51,779 nucleotides of DNA from an uncultured Prevotellaceae bacterium (lineage in GTDB: Bacteria; Bacteroidota; Bacteroidia; Bacteroidales; Bacteroidaceae). The stretch lies in contig OMXL01000014.1 in the NCBI GenBank assembly GCA_900314985.1, forward strand, positions 1 through 51,779. The letters are read 5' to 3'. Below the pieces are notes generated by a model. The model saw only the letters and a program-made list of their open reading frames with translations. It was not told the DNA's origin and made no database searches. Each line of letters begins with the position of its first letter. The first letter of the stretch is position 1. Of the stretch, positions 11,332 through 19,780 are shown one piece after another. The position numbers were made by a program, and so were the translations under genes.

Positions 11332-11339
11332 CTTACATC
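11298..11339 (-). repeat. CATCTTA-type heptamer tract at a gene junction
   Basis: Five to six copies of a CATCTTA/CATCATC heptamer span the stop of the peptidase gene and the start of the AlkD-like gene. They supply the candidate start codons and repeat the residues MDDVR. Confidence 0.8.
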
Positions 11340-13309
11340 GTCCCATACTCTTGTCCATAGCGCAACATTTGTTGGGTGTAACTTTCAGAATAATCTAACT
11401 GGATATCGCAGATATCGCCTGCAGCATCCATCACGGGCAGCATGCGGGGATTAAGGAAACCCTTATAGGGGGCGAGGTTGAGCTTCTTATAACGCTCCAA
11501 AACTTCTGCGTGCAAGTCGGCATCGACCTTGACGGCATAGCGCTCTACCAACTGACGGGCAGCGTCGAAGTCGCCCTCACTCTTGATGCGCTGGATCTCT
11601 GCCAACAGACGAGCAAAGAGCGTGCGCAGGGCCTGATAGTCGGTGATGCGCACGAAGGTTTTGCCTTCGCGTTTCTCCATCTTGATAACGCCCCTACCCT
11701 GTTCATAGCACCAATGGGCTATCAGCGCACGGTTGCGCATGTGGGCCTCCTCTATCTGGCGACCGGGTTCGATGCGGATGAGTTGCGTCATCAGACCGTT
11801 CATGATATAGCTATAGTACTGTGCCTCGTAAGCCTCATCATCGGGCAACAATCCCAACTCCACGAGCTTATGGTCGGCAATATAATAGAGGCCAAAGAGG
11901 TCGGCACGCGCCTCCTCGATGGTATTGCCATAAGCCTTCAATGCATCAGGATCAGTACCTGGCAACAGCTGTCCACTACCGTGTCCTAAACACTCGTGCA
12001 GGTCGGTATGCAGGTCGTCGCACACATCACCATAACGCTCTATAAACGAGAGTGTTAAATCATCAACAACAAACTCTTCCTTGAAGCCATTACCATGAGC
12101 CGCCTTGTTGTAAGCATCGGTAATATTCGAGATGGTAATGCTCTTGCTGCCGTGCTCAGCACGAATCCAATCGGCGTTAGGCAGATTGATGCCGATAGCC
12201 GTTGAGGGATACTCGTCGCCACCTAACATCGCAGCACAGATGGCATTGGCCGTGACACCCTTGACGTGCGGCTTGCGGAACCGCGGATCGACTGGCGAGT
12301 GGTCTTCAAACCACTGGGCATTCTGACTGATGGCCTGCGTGCGCTTGGTGGCCTCCTCGTCTTTGTATTCCACGATACCCTCCCACGAACCTTTCAGTCC
12401 CAAGGGGTCGCCATAGACCTCAATAAAACCATTGACGAAGTCTATCCTACCCTCGTGTTCACCAACCCACTCGATGCAGTAGTCGTTGAACACTTTCAGA
12501 TTGCCCGTCTGGTAATACTTGATGAGCAACTCTATGACGCGCTGCTGACGAGGATTCTCGGCAACAGTCTGTGCCTTCTCCAACCAATAGACAATATGGC
12601 GGATAGCATTACCATAACGACCATCGGCCTTCCAGACATCTTCACGAACGACATCACCCTCTTTGACGAGTGTGGAGTTCAAGCCATAGGATGCTGGTGC
12701 GGGATTGCCGGCATCCTCAGCCTTCTGACGGGCATAGAACGCCTCGGCTTCCTGTTGCGTCACGCCGTCATAGAAGTTGCAGGCCGAGGTCTGTATCAGG
12801 TCAGTACCATCAGCCTTATTGACGCGCTTGGACAACACCGTAGCATCGAAGATGACGGGGAACAACTCGTCGCACAGCTGCGCTACCGTCTCACCAGAGC
12901 GCAAAGGCAGTCTTGTTGCCTCTACCTGCTGCAAGACGCCACGCAGATAGTCGGCCGAAAAACCCGGCTCAAACTTCTCCGTGCCATAATGATGGTAGAT
13001 GCCGTTAGAGAACCAGATCCGCTTGAGATAGACCTCCAAAGCACGGAAGTCGGCTGTGTCGTGGTCAATGGTCAGATCCGTATAGACCGCCTCCAACATC
13101 TTGCGAATGCGGAGGTTATATTTTCCAAACTGGTCGAAAGTAATGTCGCGCCCATAGAGCGTGGCTTTCGACAGGTAATAAATCAACTTTTTCTGCAACA
13201 AAGACAATTGCTCAAATCCGTTTAAACGGTATCTGAGCAATTGAATGTCCGCGAAACGCTCTTTGGTCAGATAACCAAAGTGTGGCGTACAATCATCCGA
13301 ATAGTTCAT
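11333..13309 (-). CDS. Dipeptidyl-peptidase III family protein (M49 zinc peptidase)
   Basis: Removes dipeptides from peptide N-termini. The 658-residue product has the M49 signature HECLGH at 438-443 (zinc ligands H438 and H443, catalytic E439) and the EEARAD motif at 465-470 (third ligand E466), at the right spacing. No signal peptide is visible (MNYSDDCTPHFG), so a cytoplasmic role in peptide turnover is likely. It starts 7 bases after the AraC-like stop and abuts the AlkD-like gene. Confidence 0.93.
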   Translation of the reverse strand: MNYSDDCTPHFGYLTKERFADIQLLRYRLNGFEQLSLLQKKLIYYLSKATLYGRDITFDQFGKYNLRIRKMLEAVYTDLTIDHDTADFRALEVYLKRIWFSNGIYHHYGTEKFEPGFSADYLRGVLQQVEATRLPLRSGETVAQLCDELFPVIFDATVLSKRVNKADGTDLIQTSACNFYDGVTQQEAEAFYARQKAEDAGNPAPASYGLNSTLVKEGDVVREDVWKADGRYGNAIRHIVYWLEKAQTVAENPRQQRVIELLIKYYQTGNLKVFNDYCIEWVGEHEGRIDFVNGFIEVYGDPLGLKGSWEGIVEYKDEEATKRTQAISQNAQWFEDHSPVDPRFRKPHVKGVTANAICAAMLGGDEYPSTAIGINLPNADWIRAEHGSKSITISNITDAYNKAAHGNGFKEEFVVDDLTLSFIERYGDVCDDLHTDLHECLGHGSGQLLPGTDPDALKAYGNTIEEARADLFGLYYIADHKLVELGLLPDDEAYEAQYYSYIMNGLMTQLIRIEPGRQIEEAHMRNRALIAHWCYEQGRGVIKMEKREGKTFVRITDYQALRTLFARLLAEIQRIKSEGDFDAARQLVERYAVKVDADLHAEVLERYKKLNLAPYKGFLNPRMLPVMDAAGDICDIQLDYSESYTQQMLRYGQEYGTM

Positions 13310-13316
13310 TGTGTGT

Positions 13317-13772
13317 TTAAAGCGTTTTCTTCTCGTGTTTGACCTTCTCGGCAGGATGCTGAGCCAGATGCTGCAAACGATACTCTCGTGGCGTCATGCG
13401 CATCAGCTTGTAGAACGATGCGTAGAAAGACTGACGATTGGCAAAGCCTACCATATCGCTCACCTCCTCCATGCGCAGATTCTGATACCTGCGGTCTACC
13501 AGAATAGTCATCGCTTCCTCTATTCGGAACTTGTTGACGAAAGAAGCGTAGTTCATGTGGAAACGAACATTCACCACGGCAGAGATGTAACGGGTATTGG
13601 TACCCAAATCTTCTGCAAGTTTCTTGGCAGAATAGTCCTTATCCTTGTACTTCTTCTCCATCACGATGATATTCAGGATCTTCTCCTTCATCTCATCCAT
13701 CAACTTAGGGCTGACGAGGCTGCGATACACGGCCTCTTTCGCTTTTTTCTCTGTAATATTATACTTTGCCAT
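13317..13772 (-). CDS. Small AraC-type HTH protein
   Basis: A 151-residue protein with two helix-turn-helix segments typical of AraC DNA-binding domains (YSAKKLAEDLGTNTRYISAVV and MEEVSDMVGFANRQSFYASF, then TPREYR) at about 45-130. No ligand-binding domain is present; the first 40 residues are charged helix. Such stand-alone AraC domains are common in Prevotella. It heads the peptidase-AlkD group and may regulate it. A -7-like TATATTTG lies at 13807-13814 on the minus strand. Confidence 0.88.
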   Translation of the reverse strand: MAKYNITEKKAKEAVYRSLVSPKLMDEMKEKILNIIVMEKKYKDKDYSAKKLAEDLGTNTRYISAVVNVRFHMNYASFVNKFRIEEAMTILVDRRYQNLRMEEVSDMVGFANRQSFYASFYKLMRMTPREYRLQHLAQHPAEKVKHEKKTL

Positions 13773-13925
13773 ACCCTGTGAAGAATTTATTTATCGATTT
13801 CATTTGCAAATATACAAAAAAATATAATACAAGTGTTATTATTTTCCAAAAAAATGATTAATTTTGTCGAAAAATTATGATTTAGAGCCAAATATGGCCA
13901 TTTCTAACGCTAATTTTCTTAACAA

Positions 13926-14696
13926 ATGATCTTTTATTTCACTGGAACAGGTAATACTCGATGGGCTGCTCAGCAGTTAGCCGGTGCTACTGGCGACAGA
14001 CTGCGCTTTATTCCCGACGAACTGCGAAAGAGCACACTTCACTATACGTTGGCCGACGACGAGCGGTTGGGCATTTGCTTCCCTACTCACGGCTGGCAGC
14101 CACCTCATATCGTTCGCGAATTTCTGCGCAGAGCGTCGTTTGAGAACGTTCACTACGTCTATGCGTTGACCACTTGCGGCGACAATATGGGCTACGCCAT
14201 GCGCATTCTGCGAAAGGAGTTGCAGCGCCACGGTCTCACGCTGGATGCTGCCTTTGCCGTTGTCATGCCAGAGTCGAACGTCTGTTTCTCATTCCTCCAC
14301 CTCGATACCAAAGAGTCGGAGGAGCGCAAGATTGCTGCCGCTCAAGAGCGGATGCCTCATATCACCGACCTTGTCGCGCAGAAAGCACGCAATGTCGAGG
14401 AGTTGGTCAAGGGAGCCATTCCCTTTACTTTTACCTACGTGATTGGCGGCTACTACAACAAGCACCTGATTACTGACGAGAAGTTCTGGGTGGACGCTGA
14501 GCAATGCATCCTTTGCGGTCTCTGCGCCAGACGCTGTCCGGTGGACGACATCGAAGGAATACCACCACGCTGGAAGCACAATGGCAGTTGCACCAACTGT
14601 CTGGCCTGCTACCACTACTGTCCCACGCACGCTATCCATTGGGGTAACATGCAGCGTGGACAATACTACTTTAATAAACGCGAGGACCAAAAATAG
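13926..14696 (+). CDS. EFR1-family ferredoxin (flavodoxin fold plus 2[4Fe-4S])
   Basis: A 256-residue electron-transfer protein. Residues 1-160 are flavodoxin-like with the FMN phosphate loop TGTGNTRW (6-13). Residues 190-240 hold two four-cysteine clusters (C194, C197, C200, C204 and C222, C225, C228, C232), each the C-x2-C-x2-C-x3-C-P form of bacterial ferredoxins. It matches the EFR1 ferredoxin family of gut anaerobes, whose partners are unknown. It stands alone on the plus strand and its last 26 bases overlap the end of the convergent yggS. Confidence 0.9.
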   Translation: MIFYFTGTGNTRWAAQQLAGATGDRLRFIPDELRKSTLHYTLADDERLGICFPTHGWQPPHIVREFLRRASFENVHYVYALTTCGDNMGYAMRILRKELQRHGLTLDAAFAVVMPESNVCFSFLHLDTKESEERKIAAAQERMPHITDLVAQKARNVEELVKGAIPFTFTYVIGGYYNKHLITDEKFWVDAEQCILCGLCARRCPVDDIEGIPPRWKHNGSCTNCLACYHYCPTHAIHWGNMQRGQYYFNKREDQK

Positions 14697-15345
14697 TCGT
14701 TCCCACGCGCACCATCGTAGAGTCTTCCTCGACAGCCAGCGGGTAGTCGTGGCTCATTCCCCATGAACGCTCGCAGAAGTAGTCATTGTCAGCGAAGTAG
14801 GCTTCCTTCAACTCATAAAAGAGGTTCTTGGCCAAACGGAACTCGCTGCGTATCTGCTCCATATCGTCGACATAAGAGGCCATCATCATCAGGCCACAGA
14901 TGCGAACATGGCTCAGCGAGCGCCACTCGCCATCAGCCAACAACTGGCGGCAGGCATCGGGCGTCAGTCCGTATTTGGTTTCTTCCTCAGCGATGTGCAG
15001 TTCCAGGAGTACATCAATGACGCGGTCGCACTTGGCAGCCTGCTTGTCTATCTCCTTCAGCAGTTTCAGCGAGTCGACAGCCTCAATCATCGTGACGTAG
15101 GGCGCAATATATTTCACCTTATTCGTCTGCAGATGACCAATGAAGTGCCACTGGATATCCTTGGGTAGCGTCTCGTGCTTCTGGCGCAACTCCTGTTCGT
15201 GGCTCTCGCCGAAGATACGCTGACCTTCCTCGTAAGCCGCCTCGATATATTCGTTGGGGTGATACTTGGAGATGGCCACAAGGCGTACACCCTGCGGCAA
15301 CCGACCCAGTACCTGTTTCAGATTTCCTTTAACGTCGTACATCAT
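14671..15345 (-). CDS. yggS: YggS-family pyridoxal phosphate homeostasis protein
   Basis: A single-domain PLP-binding protein (PLPBP/YggS) that buffers free PLP and affects amino-acid metabolism. The 224-residue product has the PLP lysine K27 in AISKYHP, the FGESHEQE and WHFIGHLQTNK motifs, and the phosphate-binding end (SWGMSHDY and VRVGTTIFG). Its start overlaps the DUF4494 stop by 4 bases, so the pair is translationally coupled. Confidence 0.96.
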   Translation of the reverse strand: MMYDVKGNLKQVLGRLPQGVRLVAISKYHPNEYIEAAYEEGQRIFGESHEQELRQKHETLPKDIQWHFIGHLQTNKVKYIAPYVTMIEAVDSLKLLKEIDKQAAKCDRVIDVLLELHIAEEETKYGLTPDACRQLLADGEWRSLSHVRICGLMMMASYVDDMEQIRSEFRLAKNLFYELKEAYFADNDYFCERSWGMSHDYPLAVEEDSTMVRVGTTIFGPRVY

Positions 15346-15821
15346 CCCTCGTATTCGGGCTTGTCGTCGTGCTTTTCCTTGCCGTATTCGAAGACATCCA
15401 TCAGCGAAGTCTCAGCAACAGAGGCGATGACATAGTCAATCATCGTGCCACCCATGACCTCGTCGACATTTCTTACGGCACCATTCAGCGTGCCAGCCTG
15501 AACGAGGTAGTTGACGTTAGAGCGCTTCTCCTTCTCGGTCTTCTCGTCGATGGTGATAAACTGCAACTTGCACTTATACCAACGGTCGGCCAGCTCCTCG
15601 TCAGAGAAGAAAATCTCACCATAAGGAGCAATCTTAATATCTTTCACAGTGAACTCGCCACTGATATAGCTGGACATCTCTTCCATAATGCGCTTCTCAG
15701 CCTCTGTAAAGCTGAGAGCATCAACGACATAAGTCTCTGTGACCTGCTTCTGCAGGCCGTCTTCCATTACTTTCTCATACTTGATTTTGCATTCAAACCA
15801 AATTGCTGTTCTTGATCTCAT
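15342..15821 (-). CDS. DUF4494 family protein
   Basis: A 159-residue cytoplasmic protein of a Bacteroidetes-restricted family with no known function. The N-terminal RTAIWFECKIKYEK and the acidic C-terminal tail are family features. It has no signal peptide, membrane segment or catalytic motif that I can see. It lies between the pseudokinase gene (16-base gap) and yggS (4-base overlap) in one operon. Confidence 0.88.
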   Translation of the reverse strand: MRSRTAIWFECKIKYEKVMEDGLQKQVTETYVVDALSFTEAEKRIMEEMSSYISGEFTVKDIKIAPYGEIFFSDEELADRWYKCKLQFITIDEKTEKEKRSNVNYLVQAGTLNGAVRNVDEVMGGTMIDYVIASVAETSLMDVFEYGKEKHDDKPEYEG

Positions 15822-15837
15822 AGTGTTTATATATTCT

Positions 15838-17058
15838 TTATTTATTATTCTTCAGTTGTTTCTTTTTCTGATTGGTGACACGGTCAATGATTTCGCTGGC
15901 AATGAGCTGCGCACGCTCTGGCGTCAGACTGGCCTCCTGCCCCATCTTCTGCTGCACCTTCATCAGTTCCTCAATGGTAGCCTGACTCTCTGCCGCAAAA
16001 GCTTTCTCCGTCGAGTTCATATAATCCTTATTATATATCTTAGAGAGGATACGGTCGGCCTCCTTCTCGTAGTTCTTGCGGAAAATCTCCTCGGCTTTGG
16101 CCTGATAGACGCGATGGGCCTCCTCATCTTCTTCCGTCAGCGAGTCGGCACTGACCACGCCCAAATCCTCTGGTTGGAAGCCATCGTCCAGCAGGTCGTC
16201 AGTAGCCTGACGGGGTGCGGGTTTCACAAACTCCACCTGCGTAGGCTCGGGAACCAGTTCCAGATAGATCTCGAGGATGACAAGAGCCGCAATGACAGCA
16301 GCCAGGAACATCAGCGCTGAACGCATAAACTGACGACGCACCTGGACAGCCTTTAACAAAGCCTGCGGACTCGCGTAACGGTCTTCTGGTTTCTCGCTGG
16401 TAGCCTTCTTCAACGCCTTGCGGTATTCCACCGACATTCCGGCATGCTCAAAGATGGCCTCCATGAACTTACCAATGGAGTAGACATCACAACGCTCGTC
16501 AACCGAACCGTGTTCCAACACCTCAGGGGCTACAAATACGGCATCGTCGCCATAGAAGCCGCGCTGGTCGTTCATCGACAGATAGAACGAGCCATGCGTC
16601 GCCAGCATGATAGCACGGTCACCCTTGCGCACCATCACGGTCTTGGGCGAATAGCAGACATGCTGGATACCCTGACCATGCAGATAGGTGGTGATATCCA
16701 CCAAAGCCTGCAGGGTATTGTCGATAAATCCCTTTTCAGCCACAACGGCAGGATTCTCGTTGAGCAGCTGTTCCATCGAGAGGAACACGCCCTGCTCTAC
16801 CTCCAACTGCTCTATCTCTCCTTTCTCATTGACGACGGGCGTATAGTGCAGCTGGTGCTTATTAGCCAGTGTTTTGTTGCGCTCACACTCCGTCTTCAGC
16901 GCGCCAGAGAAGGCGATGCTGCTATCCAAATCAGGACGAATATTAATCACCGAACGGAATTTACCATCGATTTGCACACGATAGTATTCACCGATAGGGA
17001 GAGACGTCTTGTTCAGCTTTCCCTCGTTTTTGGCAGCAAGCATTTCTTCGAAGTTCAT
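15838..17058 (-). CDS. Membrane-anchored protein kinase-like protein (pseudokinase)
   Basis: A 406-residue protein with a degraded Hanks-type kinase fold at about 20-240, a single membrane segment at about 247-267, and a 135-residue charged outer part with coiled-coil character. Kinase landmarks can be followed but the catalytic ones are lost: the HRDLKPEN loop reads HVCYSPKTV (133-141, Asp replaced by Cys), the DFG motif reads THG (154-156), while APEV (177-180), DVYSIG (191-196) and KPEDRYAS are kept. No VAIK lysine is clear. It is therefore probably a binding scaffold, not an enzyme. It heads an operon with DUF4494 and yggS and has a -7 box at 17084-17091. Confidence 0.82.
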   Translation of the reverse strand: MNFEEMLAAKNEGKLNKTSLPIGEYYRVQIDGKFRSVINIRPDLDSSIAFSGALKTECERNKTLANKHQLHYTPVVNEKGEIEQLEVEQGVFLSMEQLLNENPAVVAEKGFIDNTLQALVDITTYLHGQGIQHVCYSPKTVMVRKGDRAIMLATHGSFYLSMNDQRGFYGDDAVFVAPEVLEHGSVDERCDVYSIGKFMEAIFEHAGMSVEYRKALKKATSEKPEDRYASPQALLKAVQVRRQFMRSALMFLAAVIAALVILEIYLELVPEPTQVEFVKPAPRQATDDLLDDGFQPEDLGVVSADSLTEEDEEAHRVYQAKAEEIFRKNYEKEADRILSKIYNKDYMNSTEKAFAAESQATIEELMKVQQKMGQEASLTPERAQLIASEIIDRVTNQKKKQLKNNK

Positions 17059-17083
17059 ACCCGTTTATTTCTGTTTCGTGGCG

Positions 17084-17091
17084 CAAAGGTA
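17084..17091 (-). promoter_or_regulatory. -7 box of the pseudokinase operon
   Basis: Minus-strand TACCTTTG fits TAnnTTTG and lies 25 bases before the ATG at 17058. Confidence 0.5.
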
Positions 17092-17098
17092 CGGTTTT

Positions 17099-17139
17099 TA
17101 ATTGAGAATTGAGAATTGAGAATTGAGAATTTTTAATTG
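17099..17139. repeat. GAGAATT heptamer tract between divergent genes
   Basis: Four to five perfect copies of GAGAATT in the spacer between the pseudokinase and aminotransferase promoters. Confidence 0.85.
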
Positions 17140-17187
17140 CAGCAACAATTTTTTCACTTTTCACTTTTCGCTTTTACCTTTTTTTAT

Positions 17188-17195
17188 TACCTTTG
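17188..17195 (+). promoter_or_regulatory. -7 box of the aminotransferase promoter
   Basis: TACCTTTG lies 26 bases before the ATG at 17222. The spacer upstream is T-rich with no clear TTG. Confidence 0.5.
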
Positions 17196-17221
17196 CATGC
17201 GATTTACGTAAATTAGACAAC

Positions 17222-18424
17222 ATGCCAGAAATATCAGTACGCGGACTGGAGATGCCCGAGTCGCCTATCAGAAAACTCGCACCTCTGGCTGCCGCAGCCA
17301 AGAAACGCGGAACACGCGTCTATCATCTGAACATCGGACAGCCCGACCTGCCCACACCACAAGTAGGTCTTGATGCACTGAAACAGATTGACCGCAACAT
17401 CCTGGAATACTCGCCGTCACAGGGCTATCAGAGCTATCGCGAGAAGTTGGTGGACTACTACGCGAAATACAACATCAACGTGACAGCCGACGACATCATC
17501 ATTACCAGCGGTGGTAGTGAGGCGGTACTGTTTGCCTTCTTGTCATGTCTGAATCCTGGCGACGAGATCATCGTGCCAGAACCTGCCTACGCCAACTATA
17601 TGGCCTTTGCCATCAGTGCCGGCGCCAAGATTCGCACCATTGCGACCACCATTGATGAGGGTTTCTCGCTGCCAAAGGTAGAGAAGTTCGAAGAACTCAT
17701 CAACGACCGCACGCGTGCCATCATGATCTGCAACCCCAACAACCCCACGGGTTATCTCTATACCCGTCGTGAGATGAACCAGATTCGCGACCTTGTGAAG
17801 AAGTACGACCTGTACCTCTTCTCTGACGAGGTCTATCGCGAATACATCTATACGGGCTCACCCTATATCTCTGCCTGCCACTTGGAAGGCATCGAACAGA
17901 ACGTTATCCTCATCGACTCCGTATCGAAGCGCTATTCTGAGTGTGGTATCCGTATTGGTGCCCTGATTACGAAGAATGCAGAGGTGCGCAAGGCCGTGAT
18001 GAAGTTCTGTCAGGCTCGCCTCTCTCCTCCCCTCATCGGACAGATTGTGGCCGAGGCATCACTCGATGCTCCCGAGGACTACTATCGCGATGTCTATGAC
18101 GAGTATGTAGAGCGCCGTAAGTGCTTGATTGACGGACTGAACCGCATTCCTGGTGTCTATTCACCGATTCCTATGGGTGCCTTCTATACCGTTGCCAAGT
18201 TGCCTGTCGACGATGCCGAGAAGTTCTGTCGCTGGTGTCTGGCAGAATTCGAGTACGAGGGTCAGACGGTGATGATGGCTCCTGCCGCTGGTTTCTATAC
18301 CACTCCCGGTGCAGGCATCAATCAGGTGCGTATCGCCTACGTGCTGAAGAAGGAAGACCTGGAGCGTGCACTCGTCGTATTGCAGAAAGCACTCGAAGCC
18401 TACCCTGGGAGAGTGGAAAGTTGA
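17222..18424 (+). CDS. Aspartate-type PLP-dependent aminotransferase (class I)
   Basis: A fold-type I aminotransferase of 400 residues. I chose the ATG at 17222, which gives the conserved MPEISVRGLEMPESPIRKL start; the longer frame to 17123 would cover the promoter. Key residues are NIGQPD at 37-42, N174-P175 in NPNNPTG, the PLP lysine K236 in SVSKRYS, and the SKR-x5-GIRIG phosphate-binding region. The substrate is probably aspartate or another small amino acid but cannot be fixed from sequence. Its stop is followed by a heptamer tract that leads directly into the permease gene. Confidence 0.93.
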   Translation: MPEISVRGLEMPESPIRKLAPLAAAAKKRGTRVYHLNIGQPDLPTPQVGLDALKQIDRNILEYSPSQGYQSYREKLVDYYAKYNINVTADDIIITSGGSEAVLFAFLSCLNPGDEIIVPEPAYANYMAFAISAGAKIRTIATTIDEGFSLPKVEKFEELINDRTRAIMICNPNNPTGYLYTRREMNQIRDLVKKYDLYLFSDEVYREYIYTGSPYISACHLEGIEQNVILIDSVSKRYSECGIRIGALITKNAEVRKAVMKFCQARLSPPLIGQIVAEASLDAPEDYYRDVYDEYVERRKCLIDGLNRIPGVYSPIPMGAFYTVAKLPVDDAEKFCRWCLAEFEYEGQTVMMAPAAGFYTTPGAGINQVRIAYVLKKEDLERALVVLQKALEAYPGRVES

Positions 18425-18447
18425 AAGTTGAAGGTTGAGAATTGAAC
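18412..18447 (+). repeat. AAGTTGA/GAGAATT heptamer tract spanning a stop and a start
   Basis: Tandem heptamers (GAAAGTT, GAAAGTT, GAAGGTT, GAGAATT) cover the last codons of the aminotransferase gene and supply the TTG start of the next gene. Confidence 0.75.
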
Positions 18448-19689
18448 TTCCCTCTATTCATAGCTAAGCGCATCTATTTTTCTGAGGGCGACCGCCACGA
18501 GGTGAGTCGTCCTGCTATTCGTATTGCTACCGTTGGTGTGGCGATAGGCTTGGCCGTGATGATTATTACGGTGAGCGTGATACTGGGATTCAAACACACC
18601 ATCCGCGACAAGGTGGTGGGCTTTGGCAGTCACATTCAGATTACCAACTTCGCCACGCAGCAGACCGCCGTACCGGCACCCATCTGTATCAGCGACACGC
18701 TGATGCGCAAACTGAAGAAGATTCCGAATATCCGTCATGTGGAGTGCTACACGATGACGCAGGGTATTCTGAAAACCGATAGCGACTTCTTAGGCGTGGC
18801 CTTCAAGGGTGTGGGCGAAGACTATGACCTCACATTCATTCGCGAGAATATGCAGGAGGGCCAACTGCCTACCTTCAGCAGCAAGAAGAGCAGCAACAAG
18901 GTGGTGGTGTCGCGCAAGATGGCCGACAAGCTGCATCTGCAGGTGGGCGACAAGGTCTATGCCTACTTCATAGCCTACGACGATGTCCGCGCCCGACGCT
19001 TTACCATCAGCGGCATCTATCAGAGCAACATGAAACAGTTCGATGATGTGCTCTGTCTGACCGACCTACGCACCACCAGTCGACTGAACGACTGGGAGAG
19101 TGACCAGTGTAGCGGTGCAGAGATTCTCGTCAACGACTTTGAGCGCATCAACGAGACCAATATGGACGTGATTCAGCTACTGAAGGGGCAGCCCGACCGC
19201 TATGGCGAGACCCTCGCCTCACAAACCATCTTCGAGGCCTATCCGCAGATATTCTCGTGGCTCTCGCTGCTAGACATTAACGTTTGGATTATCCTGGCAC
19301 TGATGATTTGCGTGGCAGGATTTACGATGATTAGCGGACTGCTCATCATTATTCTGGAGCGCACACAGATGATTGGTATCCTGAAGGCTTTAGGAGCACG
19401 CAACAAGACGGTGCGCCACACCTTCCTGTGGTTTGCTGCCTTCATCATTAGTCAGGGATTGCTCATTGGCGACGTGATTGGTGTCGGTTTGGTGGTACTG
19501 CAACAGCAGACGGGTTTCATCCATCTCGACCCCGCCAGCTACTATGTTGATACGGCGCCCATGGAACTCAACATCCCCATCATTGTCATTCTCAATGTGG
19601 CCACATTGCTGATTTCCGTCTTCGTACTGATAGCACCCAGTTATCTGGTATCACACATCCAGCCAGTCAAAGCCATGCAGTTTGACTGA
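18442..19689 (+). CDS. LolC/LolE-type ABC transporter permease (FtsX family)
   Basis: An inner-membrane permease of 415 residues that probably moves lipoproteins from the inner membrane to the LolA carrier. It has an N-terminal helix (about 26-48, GVAIGLAVMIITVSVILGF), a periplasmic domain to about residue 275, and three C-terminal helices with the FtsX core (ILKALGARNKTVRHTFL). The start is TTG at 18442: an in-frame TGA lies 6 bases upstream and the next ATG would remove the conserved FPLFIAKRIYF segment. The start codon lies inside a heptamer tract. No ATPase gene is adjacent. Confidence 0.9.
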   Translation: MNFPLFIAKRIYFSEGDRHEVSRPAIRIATVGVAIGLAVMIITVSVILGFKHTIRDKVVGFGSHIQITNFATQQTAVPAPICISDTLMRKLKKIPNIRHVECYTMTQGILKTDSDFLGVAFKGVGEDYDLTFIRENMQEGQLPTFSSKKSSNKVVVSRKMADKLHLQVGDKVYAYFIAYDDVRARRFTISGIYQSNMKQFDDVLCLTDLRTTSRLNDWESDQCSGAEILVNDFERINETNMDVIQLLKGQPDRYGETLASQTIFEAYPQIFSWLSLLDINVWIILALMICVAGFTMISGLLIIILERTQMIGILKALGARNKTVRHTFLWFAAFIISQGLLIGDVIGVGLVVLQQQTGFIHLDPASYYVDTAPMELNIPIIVILNVATLLISVFVLIAPSYLVSHIQPVKAMQFD

Positions 19690-19710
19690 TTTACACCTTA
19701 TTATATATAA

Positions 19711-19776
19711 GAGGTGAGAGGTGAGATTGCAACGCCACACTCTGACCAAAGGTCAGAGAAGCTAGAGGTGAGAGAT
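19711..19776 (+). repeat. GAGGTGA heptamer tract with hairpin core B
   Basis: GAGGTGA units lie on both sides of a core ATTGCAACGCCACAC followed by the perfect hairpin TCTGACC-AAA-GGTCAGA. It fills the 91 bases between the convergent permease and MBL genes and could serve both as a terminator. Confidence 0.85.
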
Positions 19777-19780
19777 TAGA

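Noticed and set aside
12266-13225. Plus-strand 319-codon frame
   Set aside because: It is antisense to the peptidase gene, whose HEXXGH and EEARAD motifs fix the true frame.
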